Below, one piece after another: positions 19,070 to 27,477 of a DNA stretch of 64,000 bases. The notes under the pieces were generated by a model, which worked only from the letters and a program-made list of their open reading frames with translations, ran no database searches and had not been told where the DNA came from. A program made the translations under genes and the position numbers. Each line of letters opens with the position of its first letter. The stretch's first letter is position 1. Origin of the DNA: Streptomyces spororaveus (GTDB lineage Bacteria > Actinomycetota > Actinomycetes > Streptomycetales > Streptomycetaceae); NCBI RefSeq assembly GCF_016755875.1, contig NZ_BNED01000005.1, positions 6,276,001 through 6,340,000 of the forward strand. Reading direction: 5' to 3'.

Positions 19070-19910
19070 TTCGCATTTCCTCGTCCGCCGGGCGCCCGCT
19101 CCGGTCGCGGCGGTGCCGCAGCCGTACGAGGACCCCGTAGACCAGCAGCGCCACGGTCAGGCCGCCGCCCGCGCCGAAGCAGATGGTCGGGATGATGTCG
19201 AGCGGCGTACGGATCCGGTCGAAGAAGTCGAAGAAGCGGAGCACGCGCCGGGTGACCCCGGCCGCCACGCACACCACGAGCAGGACGAGCGCACCCCAGA
19301 GCTCCGCGCGGGAGAGCACCGGCACGGACGCGGGGGCGGCGGAGGCGGGAACCCGGCGCAGGGCGGTCACCGTGTACCAGAGCAGGGCACACGCGGCGAC
19401 GGCCGAAGTGCCGTACTGGAAGAAGGTGTAGGGCGGATACCCGAAGGCGAGCGGCTCGCCGAGCCAGGGCATCGCGTTCGTGCCCCAGCGGTCGCCGTGC
19501 GTGAAGCTGTCCCACACCACGTGGGTGAGGGACCCGATGACCGCCGACACGTAGAACCAGCCGAGCAGCTCGGCGAGCCGGGGACGCTCGCGCCAGTCCT
19601 CGCCCCGCACATAGGTGTACACCTTGCCCCGCCAGCCGCGCGGCAGGAGCGCGATCAGCGGCTCGCGCAGCAGGATCCAGAAGCCCGCCAGGACGGCCGT
19701 CAGCACGGCGTCCAGCGTGAAGATGCCCGGCAGGGAATGCGTGAAGGCCCCGTACGCCAGGACGCCCTCGACGACCGCGTCCGTGAAGTAGAAGGTGTCC
19801 GGCGCGAACGAGCCGAGGACGAGCGCGGATGCGACGAGGGGGCCCCGTGCACGCCCGGTCCGGCGGATGGCCGGAAGTACGGCGGCCGCGTGGCTGAGAG
19901 TGAACGGCAT
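19050..19910 (-). CDS. DUF4184 family membrane protein
   Basis: A 286-residue protein matching DUF4184: it begins MPFTLSHAAAVLPAIRR, followed by LVLGSFAPDTFYF, THSLPGIF and GSLTHVVWDSFTHGDRWG. The conserved His and Asp residues next to membrane segments recall metal-dependent membrane hydrolases. About five to seven spans and a charged C-terminus (RLRHRRDRSGRPADEE). Function not established. It ends in a hairpin shared with polA and diverges from the transglycosylase gene. Confidence 0.88.
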   Translation of the reverse strand: MPFTLSHAAAVLPAIRRTGRARGPLVASALVLGSFAPDTFYFTDAVVEGVLAYGAFTHSLPGIFTLDAVLTAVLAGFWILLREPLIALLPRGWRGKVYTYVRGEDWRERPRLAELLGWFYVSAVIGSLTHVVWDSFTHGDRWGTNAMPWLGEPLAFGYPPYTFFQYGTSAVAACALLWYTVTALRRVPASAAPASVPVLSRAELWGALVLLVVCVAAGVTRRVLRFFDFFDRIRTPLDIIPTICFGAGGGLTVALLVYGVLVRLRHRRDRSGRPADEEMRTPVPTA

Positions 19911-20094
19911 GGCACCTCTCCTGGGTGTTCCTGTGGACGTTCCTTACTTCGGGCCAATGCTGCCGAAGGGTCCAGACAGTATGCGTGACCTGCCTCGGGA
20001 CGTGGGGATGTGGTGAATTCCGGCCCGCCTTGCGTGCTGTGTGCAGGGAGTTGACGTAGGGTCACGCGGACGTCGAGGGGGAGGGGTCCGGCTC

Positions 20095-21333
20095 ATGTCG
20101 GCTCGAATATTCGGACGCAGGCTGCGCAGGGGAACGACGGCCGCGCTGGTCTCCGCTCTGGTGGTCGCCGCGGTGACCGCGTCGCAGGGCCCGGCGGGCG
20201 GGAGCACCGACCGGCTCTCCGCCGCCGGCGAGGACATCGCGCAGCCGCCGCCGGCCGCGGACACGGCCGGCGGCGACTCCGCCTACTTCACCGAACTCCC
20301 GCCGCCGGTGGGCCCGCAGCCGACGGACGTACCGCCGCCGGACGCGGGGCCGCAGCCGGATCCCCGGCCGACGGCGCAGGCGCAGGCACCGGAGGCCGTA
20401 CCCGCGCAGGCCGTGACCGGGGCAGGGGAAGGGGCGCAGGGGATACCGGCGAGCGTGCTCGCGGCCTACCTGCGCGCGGAGAAGACGATCGGGCAGAGCG
20501 ACCCCGGCTGCGGACTGCGCTGGCAACTCCTGGCGGCGATCGGCAAGGTGGAGTCCGGGCAGGCCCGCGGCGGGCAGGTCGACACGGCCGGGACCACACT
20601 GCGGCCGATCCTCGGGCCGGTGCTCGACGGCAACGGCTTCGCGAACATCCAGGACACGGACGGCGGGGCCTACGACGGCGACTCCCGGTACGACCGGGCG
20701 GTCGGGCCGATGCAGTTCATCCCCTCGACGTGGGCGGCGTGGGGCCAGGACGCGGACGGCGACGGCCGGCGCAACCCGAACAACGTGCACGACGCGGCCC
20801 TCGCGGCCGGGCGGTACCTGTGCGCGGGCAGCCGCGACCTGCGGGTGGACGCGGACCTGGACCGGGCCGTGCTCTCCTACAACCAGTCCGCGGAGTACCT
20901 GCGCACGGTGCGGTCCTGGTTCACGTACTACCTGAAGGGGACGCACGCGGTCCCGGACCGCCCCGGTACGGGACCGGGCGCACCCGCGACGCCACCCCCG
21001 AGCCCCACCCCGAAGCCGTCGCCGACACCTGCTCCGACCACGCCCACTCCGTCGCCGACACCTACGCCTACTCCGACGCCGGAGCCGAAGCCCACCCCGA
21101 CGCCGACCCCGACGCCGACCCCGACCCCGACGCCGACGCCGACGCCGACCCCGACGCCGACCCCGACCCCGACGCCTACGCCGACTCCCACGCCTACGCC
21201 GACCCCGAAGCCCTCGCCGACCCCGGCACCCACACCGACCCCGACGCCCAGCGCGTCACGGACGCCGAAGCCCACCCCGTCTCCGGCCTCCACCCCGGCG
21301 GTGCCCCGGCCGACCCCGGGGCAGCACACCTAA
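20095..21333 (+). CDS. secreted lytic transglycosylase with Pro-Thr tail
   Basis: A 412-residue secreted protein. A signal peptide ([22 protein letters not shown]) is followed by a Pro/Ala-rich spacer, then residues ~125-290 with a soluble lytic transglycosylase (SLT-like) domain: [13 protein letters not shown] carries the catalytic Glu, then [25 protein letters not shown] and a [10 protein letters not shown] segment. It should cleave peptidoglycan glycan strands. The last ~120 residues are Pro-Thr dipeptide repeats that probably span or bind the cell wall. The ATG at 20095 follows a GAGGGGGAGGGG ribosome binding site; a TTGACG at 20051 may be its -35. Confidence 0.88.
   Translation: MSARIFGRRLRRGTTAALVSALVVAAVTASQGPAGGSTDRLSAAGEDIAQPPPAADTAGGDSAYFTELPPPVGPQPTDVPPPDAGPQPDPRPTAQAQAPEAVPAQAVTGAGEGAQGIPASVLAAYLRAEKTIGQSDPGCGLRWQLLAAIGKVESGQARGGQVDTAGTTLRPILGPVLDGNGFANIQDTDGGAYDGDSRYDRAVGPMQFIPSTWAAWGQDADGDGRRNPNNVHDAALAAGRYLCAGSRDLRVDADLDRAVLSYNQSAEYLRTVRSWFTYYLKGTHAVPDRPGTGPGAPATPPPSPTPKPSPTPAPTTPTPSPTPTPTPTPEPKPTPTPTPTPTPTPTPTPTPTPTPTPTPTPTPTPTPTPTPKPSPTPAPTPTPTPSASRTPKPTPSPASTPAVPRPTPGQHT
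21060..21260 (+). repeat. Pro-Thr coding repeat
   Basis: Roughly 200 bases of near-tandem CCGACG/CCGACC/CCTACG hexamers encoding Pro-Thr dipeptides at the C-terminus of the transglycosylase. Such tracts are prone to length change by slippage. Confidence 0.8.
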
Positions 21334-21340
21334 GGGATGT

Positions 21341-21357
21341 CCGGCCGATCAGGCCGG
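21341..21357. terminator. short hairpin between converging genes
   Basis: CCGGCC / GGCCGG with a GATCA loop, 7 bases after the transglycosylase stop and 19 before the end of the leftward beta-helix gene. The stem is short, so the terminator role is tentative. Confidence 0.45.
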
Positions 21358-21376
21358 CTCGCGGATCGAGCCCGGG

Positions 21377-22360
21377 TCAGTCCGTGCAGCCGGGAACCGC
21401 CCCGACGGGCCGGCAGTTGTTGGGCGTGTTCTCGACGATCCGGCTCCTGACGAGGGTCAGGGAGCCGCCAGAGGGTCCTTGCCAGACGCCGCCGCCGTTG
21501 AGCGCGATGTTGCGCCGCACCTTTGTGTCCGTCAGCGTGGTGGTGCCGTCATTGGCGATGCCGCCACCCGTCTGGCCCGCGCGGTTGTCCGCGATGGTCG
21601 TCGAGGAGATGTCCATCGGAGCGCGGTCGTTGTAGATTCCGCCGCCCTGCTGGAAGGCGCGGTTGCCTTCGATGTGCGAGTTCTTGATGGTCAGGGAGAC
21701 CCCGGCGGTGAAGATGCCGCCCCCCAGCTCCGTGGCCTGGTTCCGCACCACTTTGGTCTTCTGCAGCAGGGTGGTGCTTCCCGGCCCGTTGTAGATGGCG
21801 CCACCCTGCTGCGCCGCGCTGTCCCGCACGACGCTGTCGTGGATCTCAAGGGTGCTGCTCTGGTTCACATAGATGGCGCCCCCCTGGTTCGCCGTGCTGT
21901 TGGTCACGGTGCTGTGCTTGAGGATGAGCGTCCCGCCGTCCGTGGGCAGGTAGGTGCCGGCGTAGTCGAGATAGCCGCCACCGGTCGCGGTGACGCCCTC
22001 GACCGTCAGGCGCCCGCCGGGGCCGTCGATCTCCGCGATGCGGAAGCCCTCGGTCGCGTCGGGATCCCGTCGGATGGTCGTCTTGTTGCCCAGCAGGGTG
22101 ACCGTGCCCGTGATCCTGGGCAGGGCGTTGGCGCCGAGACCGCCGGTCGACGCGGGAGTGAGGACGTTGTAGACGCATCGGGGTGCGAGCCGGATGGTGT
22201 GCGGTCCGGTGTTGTTGTTCGCGGCGTCGATCGCACTGTTGAGTGCGGTGACGTCGCACGGAATGGCCGCCAGGGAGGTCGCACCCGCGGTGTTGCCGAG
22301 ACTGAGCGCGGCCACGACCGGCACAACCAGGGCCGCGGCCTTGAGTCGACGTCTCTGCAT
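21377..22360 (-). CDS. secreted right-handed beta-helix repeat protein
   Basis: A 327-residue secreted protein. A signal peptide (RRRLKAAALVVPVVAALSLGNTAGA) precedes a body of repeated turns of the form NxxGGxIYNxxxxxL, for example ANQGGAIYVNQSSTLEI, AQQGGAIYNGPGSTTL and AFQQGGGIYNDRAPMDI. These are right-handed beta-helix (pectate lyase/polymorphic outer membrane protein-like) coils. Four cysteines may form disulphides. Such proteins bind or cleave polysaccharides; I see no convincing catalytic site. The ATG at 22360 is chosen for its GGAGAA ribosome binding site and signal peptide, although the frame stays open to 22525. Confidence 0.82.
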   Translation of the reverse strand: MQRRRLKAAALVVPVVAALSLGNTAGATSLAAIPCDVTALNSAIDAANNNTGPHTIRLAPRCVYNVLTPASTGGLGANALPRITGTVTLLGNKTTIRRDPDATEGFRIAEIDGPGGRLTVEGVTATGGGYLDYAGTYLPTDGGTLILKHSTVTNSTANQGGAIYVNQSSTLEIHDSVVRDSAAQQGGAIYNGPGSTTLLQKTKVVRNQATELGGGIFTAGVSLTIKNSHIEGNRAFQQGGGIYNDRAPMDISSTTIADNRAGQTGGGIANDGTTTLTDTKVRRNIALNGGGVWQGPSGGSLTLVRSRIVENTPNNCRPVGAVPGCTD

Positions 22361-22379
22361 CACTTCTCCGATCATCATG

Positions 22380-22397
22380 CGTAATCGTTTGATTACG
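22380..22397 (-). promoter_or_regulatory. CGTAATC palindrome upstream of the beta-helix gene
   Basis: CGTAATC-GTTT-GATTACG is a perfect 7-bp inverted repeat in a locally AT-rich patch, 20 bases upstream of the start codon. Its position between ribosome binding site and promoter fits an operator; the regulator is unknown. Confidence 0.45.
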
Positions 22398-22587
22398 TTC
22401 CGTTTATGATCAGTGTTCCACGGGGCGGGTGTCCCGCCGTGCGCGACGCGGGGGCGGGCGTGCCGGTGGGTGCCGAGGTCCCCCCGGGTGGCCCAGCGGT
22501 GATCTGCGGCTCGAACGGTTCTCATCTCGGCCCCGCGTTGCTACGGTGCCCCATCTCTGACGCCTCATCAGATTTCGGAGCCCCGGC

Positions 22588-22728
22588 ATGCGCGCATTCG
22601 TCGCCGCCGTCATCGGCCTCGCAGCCGCGCTGGCCCTCGTGTTCGCCATCACGGCGTTCGGGGTGCCCGAAGGCGAGACCTCACCCAAGCCCCTGCTCAC
22701 CACCGCGCCCCCCGCGCCCGGAAAGTAG
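22588..22728 (+). CDS. small membrane protein, SPW_0924-like
   Basis: A 46-residue protein. Residues 3-24 (AFVAAVIGLAAALALVFAIT) form one membrane span, followed by a short tail ending SPKPLLTTAPPAPGK. It resembles the tiny actinobacterial SPW_0924 family; this identification is from memory of the family pattern. A GGAG ribosome binding site lies 7 nt before the ATG. The stop is 14 bp before the DUF3068 gene, so the two are probably one operon and may act together at the membrane. Confidence 0.72.
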   Translation: MRAFVAAVIGLAAALALVFAITAFGVPEGETSPKPLLTTAPPAPGK

Positions 22729-22742
22729 AGGAGGGCCCGGCC

Positions 22743-23702
22743 GTGCGACGCAGAGCGAGCCTTGTCCTGCTGGCCCTTGCCGTGTTCTGCGCAGCCCTCG
22801 CGCCGCTGCTGCGCTGGTACGCGTACCCCCGCCTCGCCAAGATCCCGCCGAACCAGTACCAGGAGATGGTCCTGGAGGCGAAGGACGCGACGCTCCTCGA
22901 CTACACCGGCGGCATGCAGCCGAAGAAGGTCGACAAGGTCACCATCGTCCAGACCCTCAAGGGCAACGTGGAGGCGTCCAGGGAGATCGAGGCGAGCGCG
23001 GGCAAGGACGTCGTCGTCTGGGACACGCTGTCCTACATCATCGGCCCCGACGGGAAGATGGTCTCCCAGATCCCCGAGCGCTACATCTTCGACGCGCACA
23101 CCCAGGACCCGGTCCACGCCACCGGGGAGATGGTCGACGGGGACCCCGTCAAGCGCGAGGGCATCGAGTTCAAGTGGCCCTTCTTCACCGAGCCGCGCGA
23201 CTACCTCTACTTCGACGCGCAGACCCGCACCTCCTCGCCGATCCACTACGTCGGGCCGCGCACGTTCAAAGGCATGGACGTCTACTACTTCGAGCAGACC
23301 GTCCCCTGGACCAAGGTCGCCATGCCCAAGAAGATGCCGATCGAGGGCATCGACCCGGCGACGATCGAGGCGGCCACCGGCACCACCCTCTGGTACACGG
23401 TCAAGGCGAAGTTCTGGGTCGACCCGGTCACCGGCGCGCCCGTCAACGCCGAGCAGGACATCCAGCAGGAGATGCGCGGCGGCATCGCGGCCGGCGGCCC
23501 CGACGGCAAGCTCACCGCCTTCGCCGGACACGTCACCATGCGCGAGGACTACTCCGACTACACGGTCGACCTCGTCCGGTCGAACCGTACGAAGGTCCTC
23601 GCGCTGCACACCTACGCGCCGATCGGGCTGGCCGCCGGCGGGCTCGTCCTGCTCGGCGCGGCGCTGTGGCTGGAGGCCCGCGGCCGCCGGGTCAGCGCCT
23701 GA
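22743..23702 (+). CDS. DUF3068 (PorA-like) membrane-anchored protein
   Basis: A 319-residue protein with an N-terminal membrane anchor (LVLLALAVFCAALAPLLRWY), a large extracytoplasmic domain (LAKIPPNQYQEMVLEAKDA; VVWDTLSYIIGPDGKMVSQI; GTTLWYTVKAKFWVDPVTGAP) and a C-terminal span (IGLAAGGLVLLGAALWLEA). This layout is the DUF3068 family, also called PorA-like. Members are widespread in actinobacteria and their role is not settled. GTG start. Its last 11 bases overlap the end of the converging hrpB gene. Confidence 0.88.
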   Translation: MRRRASLVLLALAVFCAALAPLLRWYAYPRLAKIPPNQYQEMVLEAKDATLLDYTGGMQPKKVDKVTIVQTLKGNVEASREIEASAGKDVVVWDTLSYIIGPDGKMVSQIPERYIFDAHTQDPVHATGEMVDGDPVKREGIEFKWPFFTEPRDYLYFDAQTRTSSPIHYVGPRTFKGMDVYYFEQTVPWTKVAMPKKMPIEGIDPATIEAATGTTLWYTVKAKFWVDPVTGAPVNAEQDIQQEMRGGIAAGGPDGKLTAFAGHVTMREDYSDYTVDLVRSNRTKVLALHTYAPIGLAAGGLVLLGAALWLEARGRRVSA

Positions 23703-26274
23703 GCCGGGCGTTGGTGTGCCGGGTGGGCTCGGCGGTGGCCGGGTCCTCCGGCCAGGGGTGCTTGGGATAGCGCCCGCGCAGCTCCGCGCGCACGGCCCGG
23801 TAGCCGCCCTGCCAGAAGGAGGCGAGGTCGGCGGTGACGGCCGCGGGCCGGCCGGCGGGCGACAGCAGGTGCACCAGCACCGGTACGCCCGCCACCTTCG
23901 GGGTCTCGGCCAGCCCGAACAGCTCCTGCAGCTTCACCGCGAGGACCGGCTGGCCGTGCTCGGCGGAGTAGTCCAGCCGGATCCGGGACCCGCTGGGCAC
24001 CTCCAGGCGTTCCGGAGCCAGCTCGTCCAGCCGGACGGCCTCGCCGGCGGCCCACGGCAGCAGCCGGTTCAGGGCCTGCCCGGCGTCGATCCGCCCCAGG
24101 TCGGCGCGGCGCCGGGCCCGGGACAGCTCGGGCTCCAGCCAGTCGTCGGCCCGCTCCAGCAGGGCCCGGTCGTCGGCCACGTCGGGCCAGGCGCCGCCGA
24201 GCGTGCGGTGCAGGAAGCCGAGGCGGGCGCGGAGGGTCAGGGCGTCCGGGGACCAGCGCAGCAGGCCGAGTCCCTCGGCGCGCAGCCCGTCCAGGAGCGC
24301 GGCCCGTACGAGGGCGGGGTCGGGGGTGCGCAGCGGACGTACGGCCAGTTCGATCGCCCCGAGGCGTTCGGCGGCGCGGGCGACGAGGTCGCCGTCCTCC
24401 CAGCGGACCTCTTCCCCCGCGGTGAGCAGGTGCGCGGCGGCGGAGCGCGCGGTGTCCTCGTCGATGACGGCGCCGAGCCGGACCCGGGCGGACGCGGAAT
24501 GCGGGGGCCTGTCGGCGACGGCGACGGCCAGCCAGGCTGCTTGGCGCAGGCCCGATCCGTCGCCGACCTCGGCCGCGGTGCCGGAGGCCATGAGGAAGGC
24601 CCCCTCCCCCCTGGCCTTGGCCACCCGCTCGGGGAACGCGAGGGCGGCGATGAGCCCGGCGGCGCTGTCGTCGGGTGCGGCGCCGCTGCCGGGGCTCCGC
24701 CCCGGACCGCGCGCCTCACACGCCGGCGAGGCTGAAGAAGCGGCCCCGGCCCCGGTCTCGGCGGTGCGCCCCGCAGGGGAGGCGGCGCGCTCCAGGCGGC
24801 GGGCCTCCGCGCGCCAGCGGGCCGCGTACGCGTCGCCGCCCGCGCGGGCCCGCCGCCGGGCCGCGGCCAGGTCGTCCCCGTACTCCCGCGGAGGTTCCTC
24901 GCTCAGCAGGGCCACGACCTCCGCCGCCGTGCGGGCACCGAGCGCGGCGGAACCGTCCAGCAGGGCCCGGGCCAGCCGCGGGTGCAGCCCGAGCCGGGCC
25001 ATCCGCTGCCCGCGCGCGGTGACCCCACCGGCCGGGGACACCGCGCCGACGGCCACCAGCACCTCGCGCGCCGCGGCCATGGCCCCGGCCGGCGGCGGGT
25101 CCAGCAGGGCCAGCCCGGCCGCGTCCGGGTCGCCCCAGCAGGCGGCCTGCAGGGCGAACTGCGCCAGGTCGGCGATGCGGATCTCCGGCGAGGGGAACGC
25201 GGCCAGGCGGCCGTCCTCCGCCTCGGCCCAGCAGCGGTACACCGTGCCCGGCGCCTCGCGTCCGGCCCGGCCCGAGCGCTGGCGCCCGGCCGCGCGGGAC
25301 GCCCGTACGGTGGCCAGCGCGCCCAGCCCCCGCGCGTGATCCACCCGGGGCTCGCGGGCCAGCCCCGAGTCGACCACGACCCGTACACCGGGGACGGTCA
25401 GGCTCGACTCCGCCACTGCGGTGGACAGGATCACCCTGCGGTGGTCCGCGACGGAGAGCACCGCGTCCTGCACGGCCGCCGGGGCCCGGCCGTGGATCTG
25501 CAGCACCTCCGCGTCCACCCCGCCCAGCTGCCCGGCGACCCGGGCGATCTCGCCGACGCCGGGCAGGAAGCACAGCACGTCGCCGTCGCGTTCGGCCAGC
25601 GCCCGCCGCACCACCGAGGCCACGTGCGTCAGCTGCGCCGGATCCACCCGCATCCCGTGCGGGGGCCGCACCGGCCGGGCCGGCGGGGCCCAGACCGTCT
25701 CCACGGGGTACGAGACCCCCGCGGCCTCCACCACCGGCGCGCCGCCGAGCACGCGCGCCCAGCCGGCGGAGTCCGTGGTCGCCGAGGCCGCCACCAGCCG
25801 CAGCTCCGGGCGGAGGGTCTCCCGTACGTCGAGGAGGAACGCGGCGACCGTGTCGGCGTCCAGGTGCCGCTCGTGGCACTCGTCCAGGACCACCACGTCC
25901 ACCCCGGCCAGCTCCTGGTCGCGCTGGAGGCGCTGGAGCAGCACTCCGGTGGTCACCACTTCCACCACGGTGTCCGGGCCGGCCACCCGTTCCCCGCGCA
26001 CGGTGAAGCCCACCGCCCCGCCGGCCTGCTCGCCCAGCAGCCACGCCATCCGGCGCGCCGCCGCCCTCGCGGCGATCCGCCGGGGCTCGGCGACGACCAC
26101 CCGGCGCCGCGGCCCGCCGCCCACCAGTCCGGCCAGCACCAGCGGGACCAGGGTGGTCTTGCCGGTGCCCGGCGGGGCGCAGAGCACCGCCGTGCCGTGG
26201 CCGTCCAGAGCCGAGACGAGCGCGGGCACGGCCTCCCGTACGGGCAGGGCGTCGAGGGCGGCGGTACGGATCAC
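23692..26274 (-). CDS. hrpB: ATP-dependent helicase HrpB
   Basis: An 860-residue DEAH/RHA helicase of the HrpB type. Walker A APPGTGKT at 33-40, motif Ia VAEPRRIAARAAARRM, DEAH-box variant VVLDECHERH near 130, SAT motif (AASATTDS), motif VI-like RAGRQRSGRAGREAPG, and the HrpB C-terminal domain (FWQGGYRAVRAELRGRYPKHPWPEDP). RNA or nucleic acid unwinding is expected; in some bacteria HrpB acts in mRNA processing. It begins 1 bp after the methyltransferase gene on the same strand, so the two form an operon. Full length for the family. Confidence 0.95.
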   Translation of the reverse strand: MIRTAALDALPVREAVPALVSALDGHGTAVLCAPPGTGKTTLVPLVLAGLVGGGPRRRVVVAEPRRIAARAAARRMAWLLGEQAGGAVGFTVRGERVAGPDTVVEVVTTGVLLQRLQRDQELAGVDVVVLDECHERHLDADTVAAFLLDVRETLRPELRLVAASATTDSAGWARVLGGAPVVEAAGVSYPVETVWAPPARPVRPPHGMRVDPAQLTHVASVVRRALAERDGDVLCFLPGVGEIARVAGQLGGVDAEVLQIHGRAPAAVQDAVLSVADHRRVILSTAVAESSLTVPGVRVVVDSGLAREPRVDHARGLGALATVRASRAAGRQRSGRAGREAPGTVYRCWAEAEDGRLAAFPSPEIRIADLAQFALQAACWGDPDAAGLALLDPPPAGAMAAAREVLVAVGAVSPAGGVTARGQRMARLGLHPRLARALLDGSAALGARTAAEVVALLSEEPPREYGDDLAAARRRARAGGDAYAARWRAEARRLERAASPAGRTAETGAGAASSASPACEARGPGRSPGSGAAPDDSAAGLIAALAFPERVAKARGEGAFLMASGTAAEVGDGSGLRQAAWLAVAVADRPPHSASARVRLGAVIDEDTARSAAAHLLTAGEEVRWEDGDLVARAAERLGAIELAVRPLRTPDPALVRAALLDGLRAEGLGLLRWSPDALTLRARLGFLHRTLGGAWPDVADDRALLERADDWLEPELSRARRRADLGRIDAGQALNRLLPWAAGEAVRLDELAPERLEVPSGSRIRLDYSAEHGQPVLAVKLQELFGLAETPKVAGVPVLVHLLSPAGRPAAVTADLASFWQGGYRAVRAELRGRYPKHPWPEDPATAEPTRHTNARLRR

Positions 26275-26275
26275 G

Positions 26276-27124
26276 TCAGTCGCGCTCGCAGACGAAGATC
26301 GCGGTGCCGGGGATCAGGTTGCCGCGCAGCGGGGACCAGCCGCCCCACTCCTGGCTGTTCCACTCCGGCCACTCGGGTTCGACCAGGTCGAGCAGGCGGA
26401 AGCCGCCCGCCACCACGTCGCGCACCCGGTCGCCGATCGTGCGGTGGTGCTCCACATATACGGCGCGGCCCCGCTCGTCCTGTTCCACGTACGCGGTGCG
26501 GTCGAAATACGAGGCGGCGACGGACAGCCCCTCGGGCCCCGGCTCGTCGGGGAAGGCCCAGCGGACGGGGTGGGTCACGGAGAAGACCCAGCGGCCGCCG
26601 GGGCGCAGTACGCGGTGCACCTCGCGCATGACGTTGACCGGGTCGGCGACGAAGGGGACGGCGCCGTAGGCGGAGCAGGCCAGGTCGAAGGAGCCGGCGC
26701 GGAAGGGCAGCCGGCCGGCGTCGGCCTCGACCAGCGGCAGGCCGTCGCCGATGCGCAGGGCGTGCTGGAGCTGGCGGTGGGAGAGGTCGAGGGCGACCGG
26801 GCGGGCACCCTGGGCGGCCAGCCAGCGCGAGCACTGGGCGGCGCCGGCGCCGATCTCCAGGATGTCCTTGTCCCTGAGGGAGGCGGTGGGGCCGAGGAGG
26901 GCCGCCTCGGCCTCGTCCAGGCCCTCGGGCCCCCACACGAAGCGGTCGTCGCCGAGGAAGGCGCCGTGGTCGCTCTGGTACTCGTCGGCGTTGCGGTCCC
27001 ACCAGCTGCGGCTCGCCCGGCTGCTCTCCGCTTCCCCCGCGTCACGCCGTGTGGCCTCGGGGTCTTCCAAGGAGACCGGATCGGCTTCGGACGCTACTTC
27101 GGAGGCGTAGTCCTCTTGGTTCAT
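26276..27124 (-). CDS. class I SAM-dependent methyltransferase
   Basis: A 282-residue protein with a methyltransferase core: motif I DILEIGAGAAQCSRWL near 90, the acidic end of beta 2 in PVALDLSHRQL, motif II/post-I VEADAGRLPF and motif III REVHRVLRPGGRWVFSVTHP. The N-terminal ~40 residues are acidic and low in structure (EDYASEVASEADPVSLEDPE). The substrate is unknown; the group includes ubiquinone-type and small-molecule methyltransferases. The ATG at 27124 is where similarity begins. It diverges from rpsA and directly precedes hrpB. Confidence 0.9.
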   Translation of the reverse strand: MNQEDYASEVASEADPVSLEDPEATRRDAGEAESSRASRSWWDRNADEYQSDHGAFLGDDRFVWGPEGLDEAEAALLGPTASLRDKDILEIGAGAAQCSRWLAAQGARPVALDLSHRQLQHALRIGDGLPLVEADAGRLPFRAGSFDLACSAYGAVPFVADPVNVMREVHRVLRPGGRWVFSVTHPVRWAFPDEPGPEGLSVAASYFDRTAYVEQDERGRAVYVEHHRTIGDRVRDVVAGGFRLLDLVEPEWPEWNSQEWGGWSPLRGNLIPGTAIFVCERD

Positions 27125-27477
27125 GGGGCCCGTCGTCGTAGTCTGCGGATGTCTTTTGAATGTGGCAGGAAGCGCCAGGAAGGGCTTCCCGCCCATGAAT
27201 TGTGCCGGTTGTGCGGCGATCCGCCCGGGGTGTGCGCCTTCGCGCATTGACCCTGTCCGGCTGCCCCCGTATGCTACAAGTTGCGCTGCGAGCCTGTGCT
27301 CCTCAGACCTAGCAGGCTGCGCTTGCATCTGTTGATGTCCCCTCGGTTTTCGAGGCCCCGCCGCTCTTCGCGGAAGGGGGTCTCCTTGGCTGTCCGGCTT
27401 CTTCGGCAGATGCCGATAAGGGCTCCCGGCGTAGCAGTACCTACGACTTTCTGTCCGTAACCGGAGCCCTTTCCCAC
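27125..27477 (+). other. rpsA upstream region and long leader
   Basis: 353 bp between diverging genes. It holds the rpsA promoter (27247-27275) and a leader of about 195 nt. In the leader I see CCTCG-GTTTT-CGAGG (27341-27355), and a larger fold in which GGGCTCC...GG (27420-27429) pairs with CCGGAGCCC (27461-27469), enclosing an inner CGTAG/CTACG stem (27430-27445). The GGAG ribosome binding site of rpsA (27463-27466) lies within the closing strand. Confidence 0.6.
27247..27275 (+). promoter_or_regulatory. rpsA promoter
   Basis: TTGACC (27247-27252), 17-bp spacer, TATGCT (27270-27275): a near-consensus housekeeping promoter. Transcription should start near 27282. Confidence 0.75.

Noticed and set aside
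20937..21300. Tandem repeats considered as a CRISPR array or VNTR locus
   Set aside because: The units are contiguous hexamers encoding Pro-Thr with no spacers.
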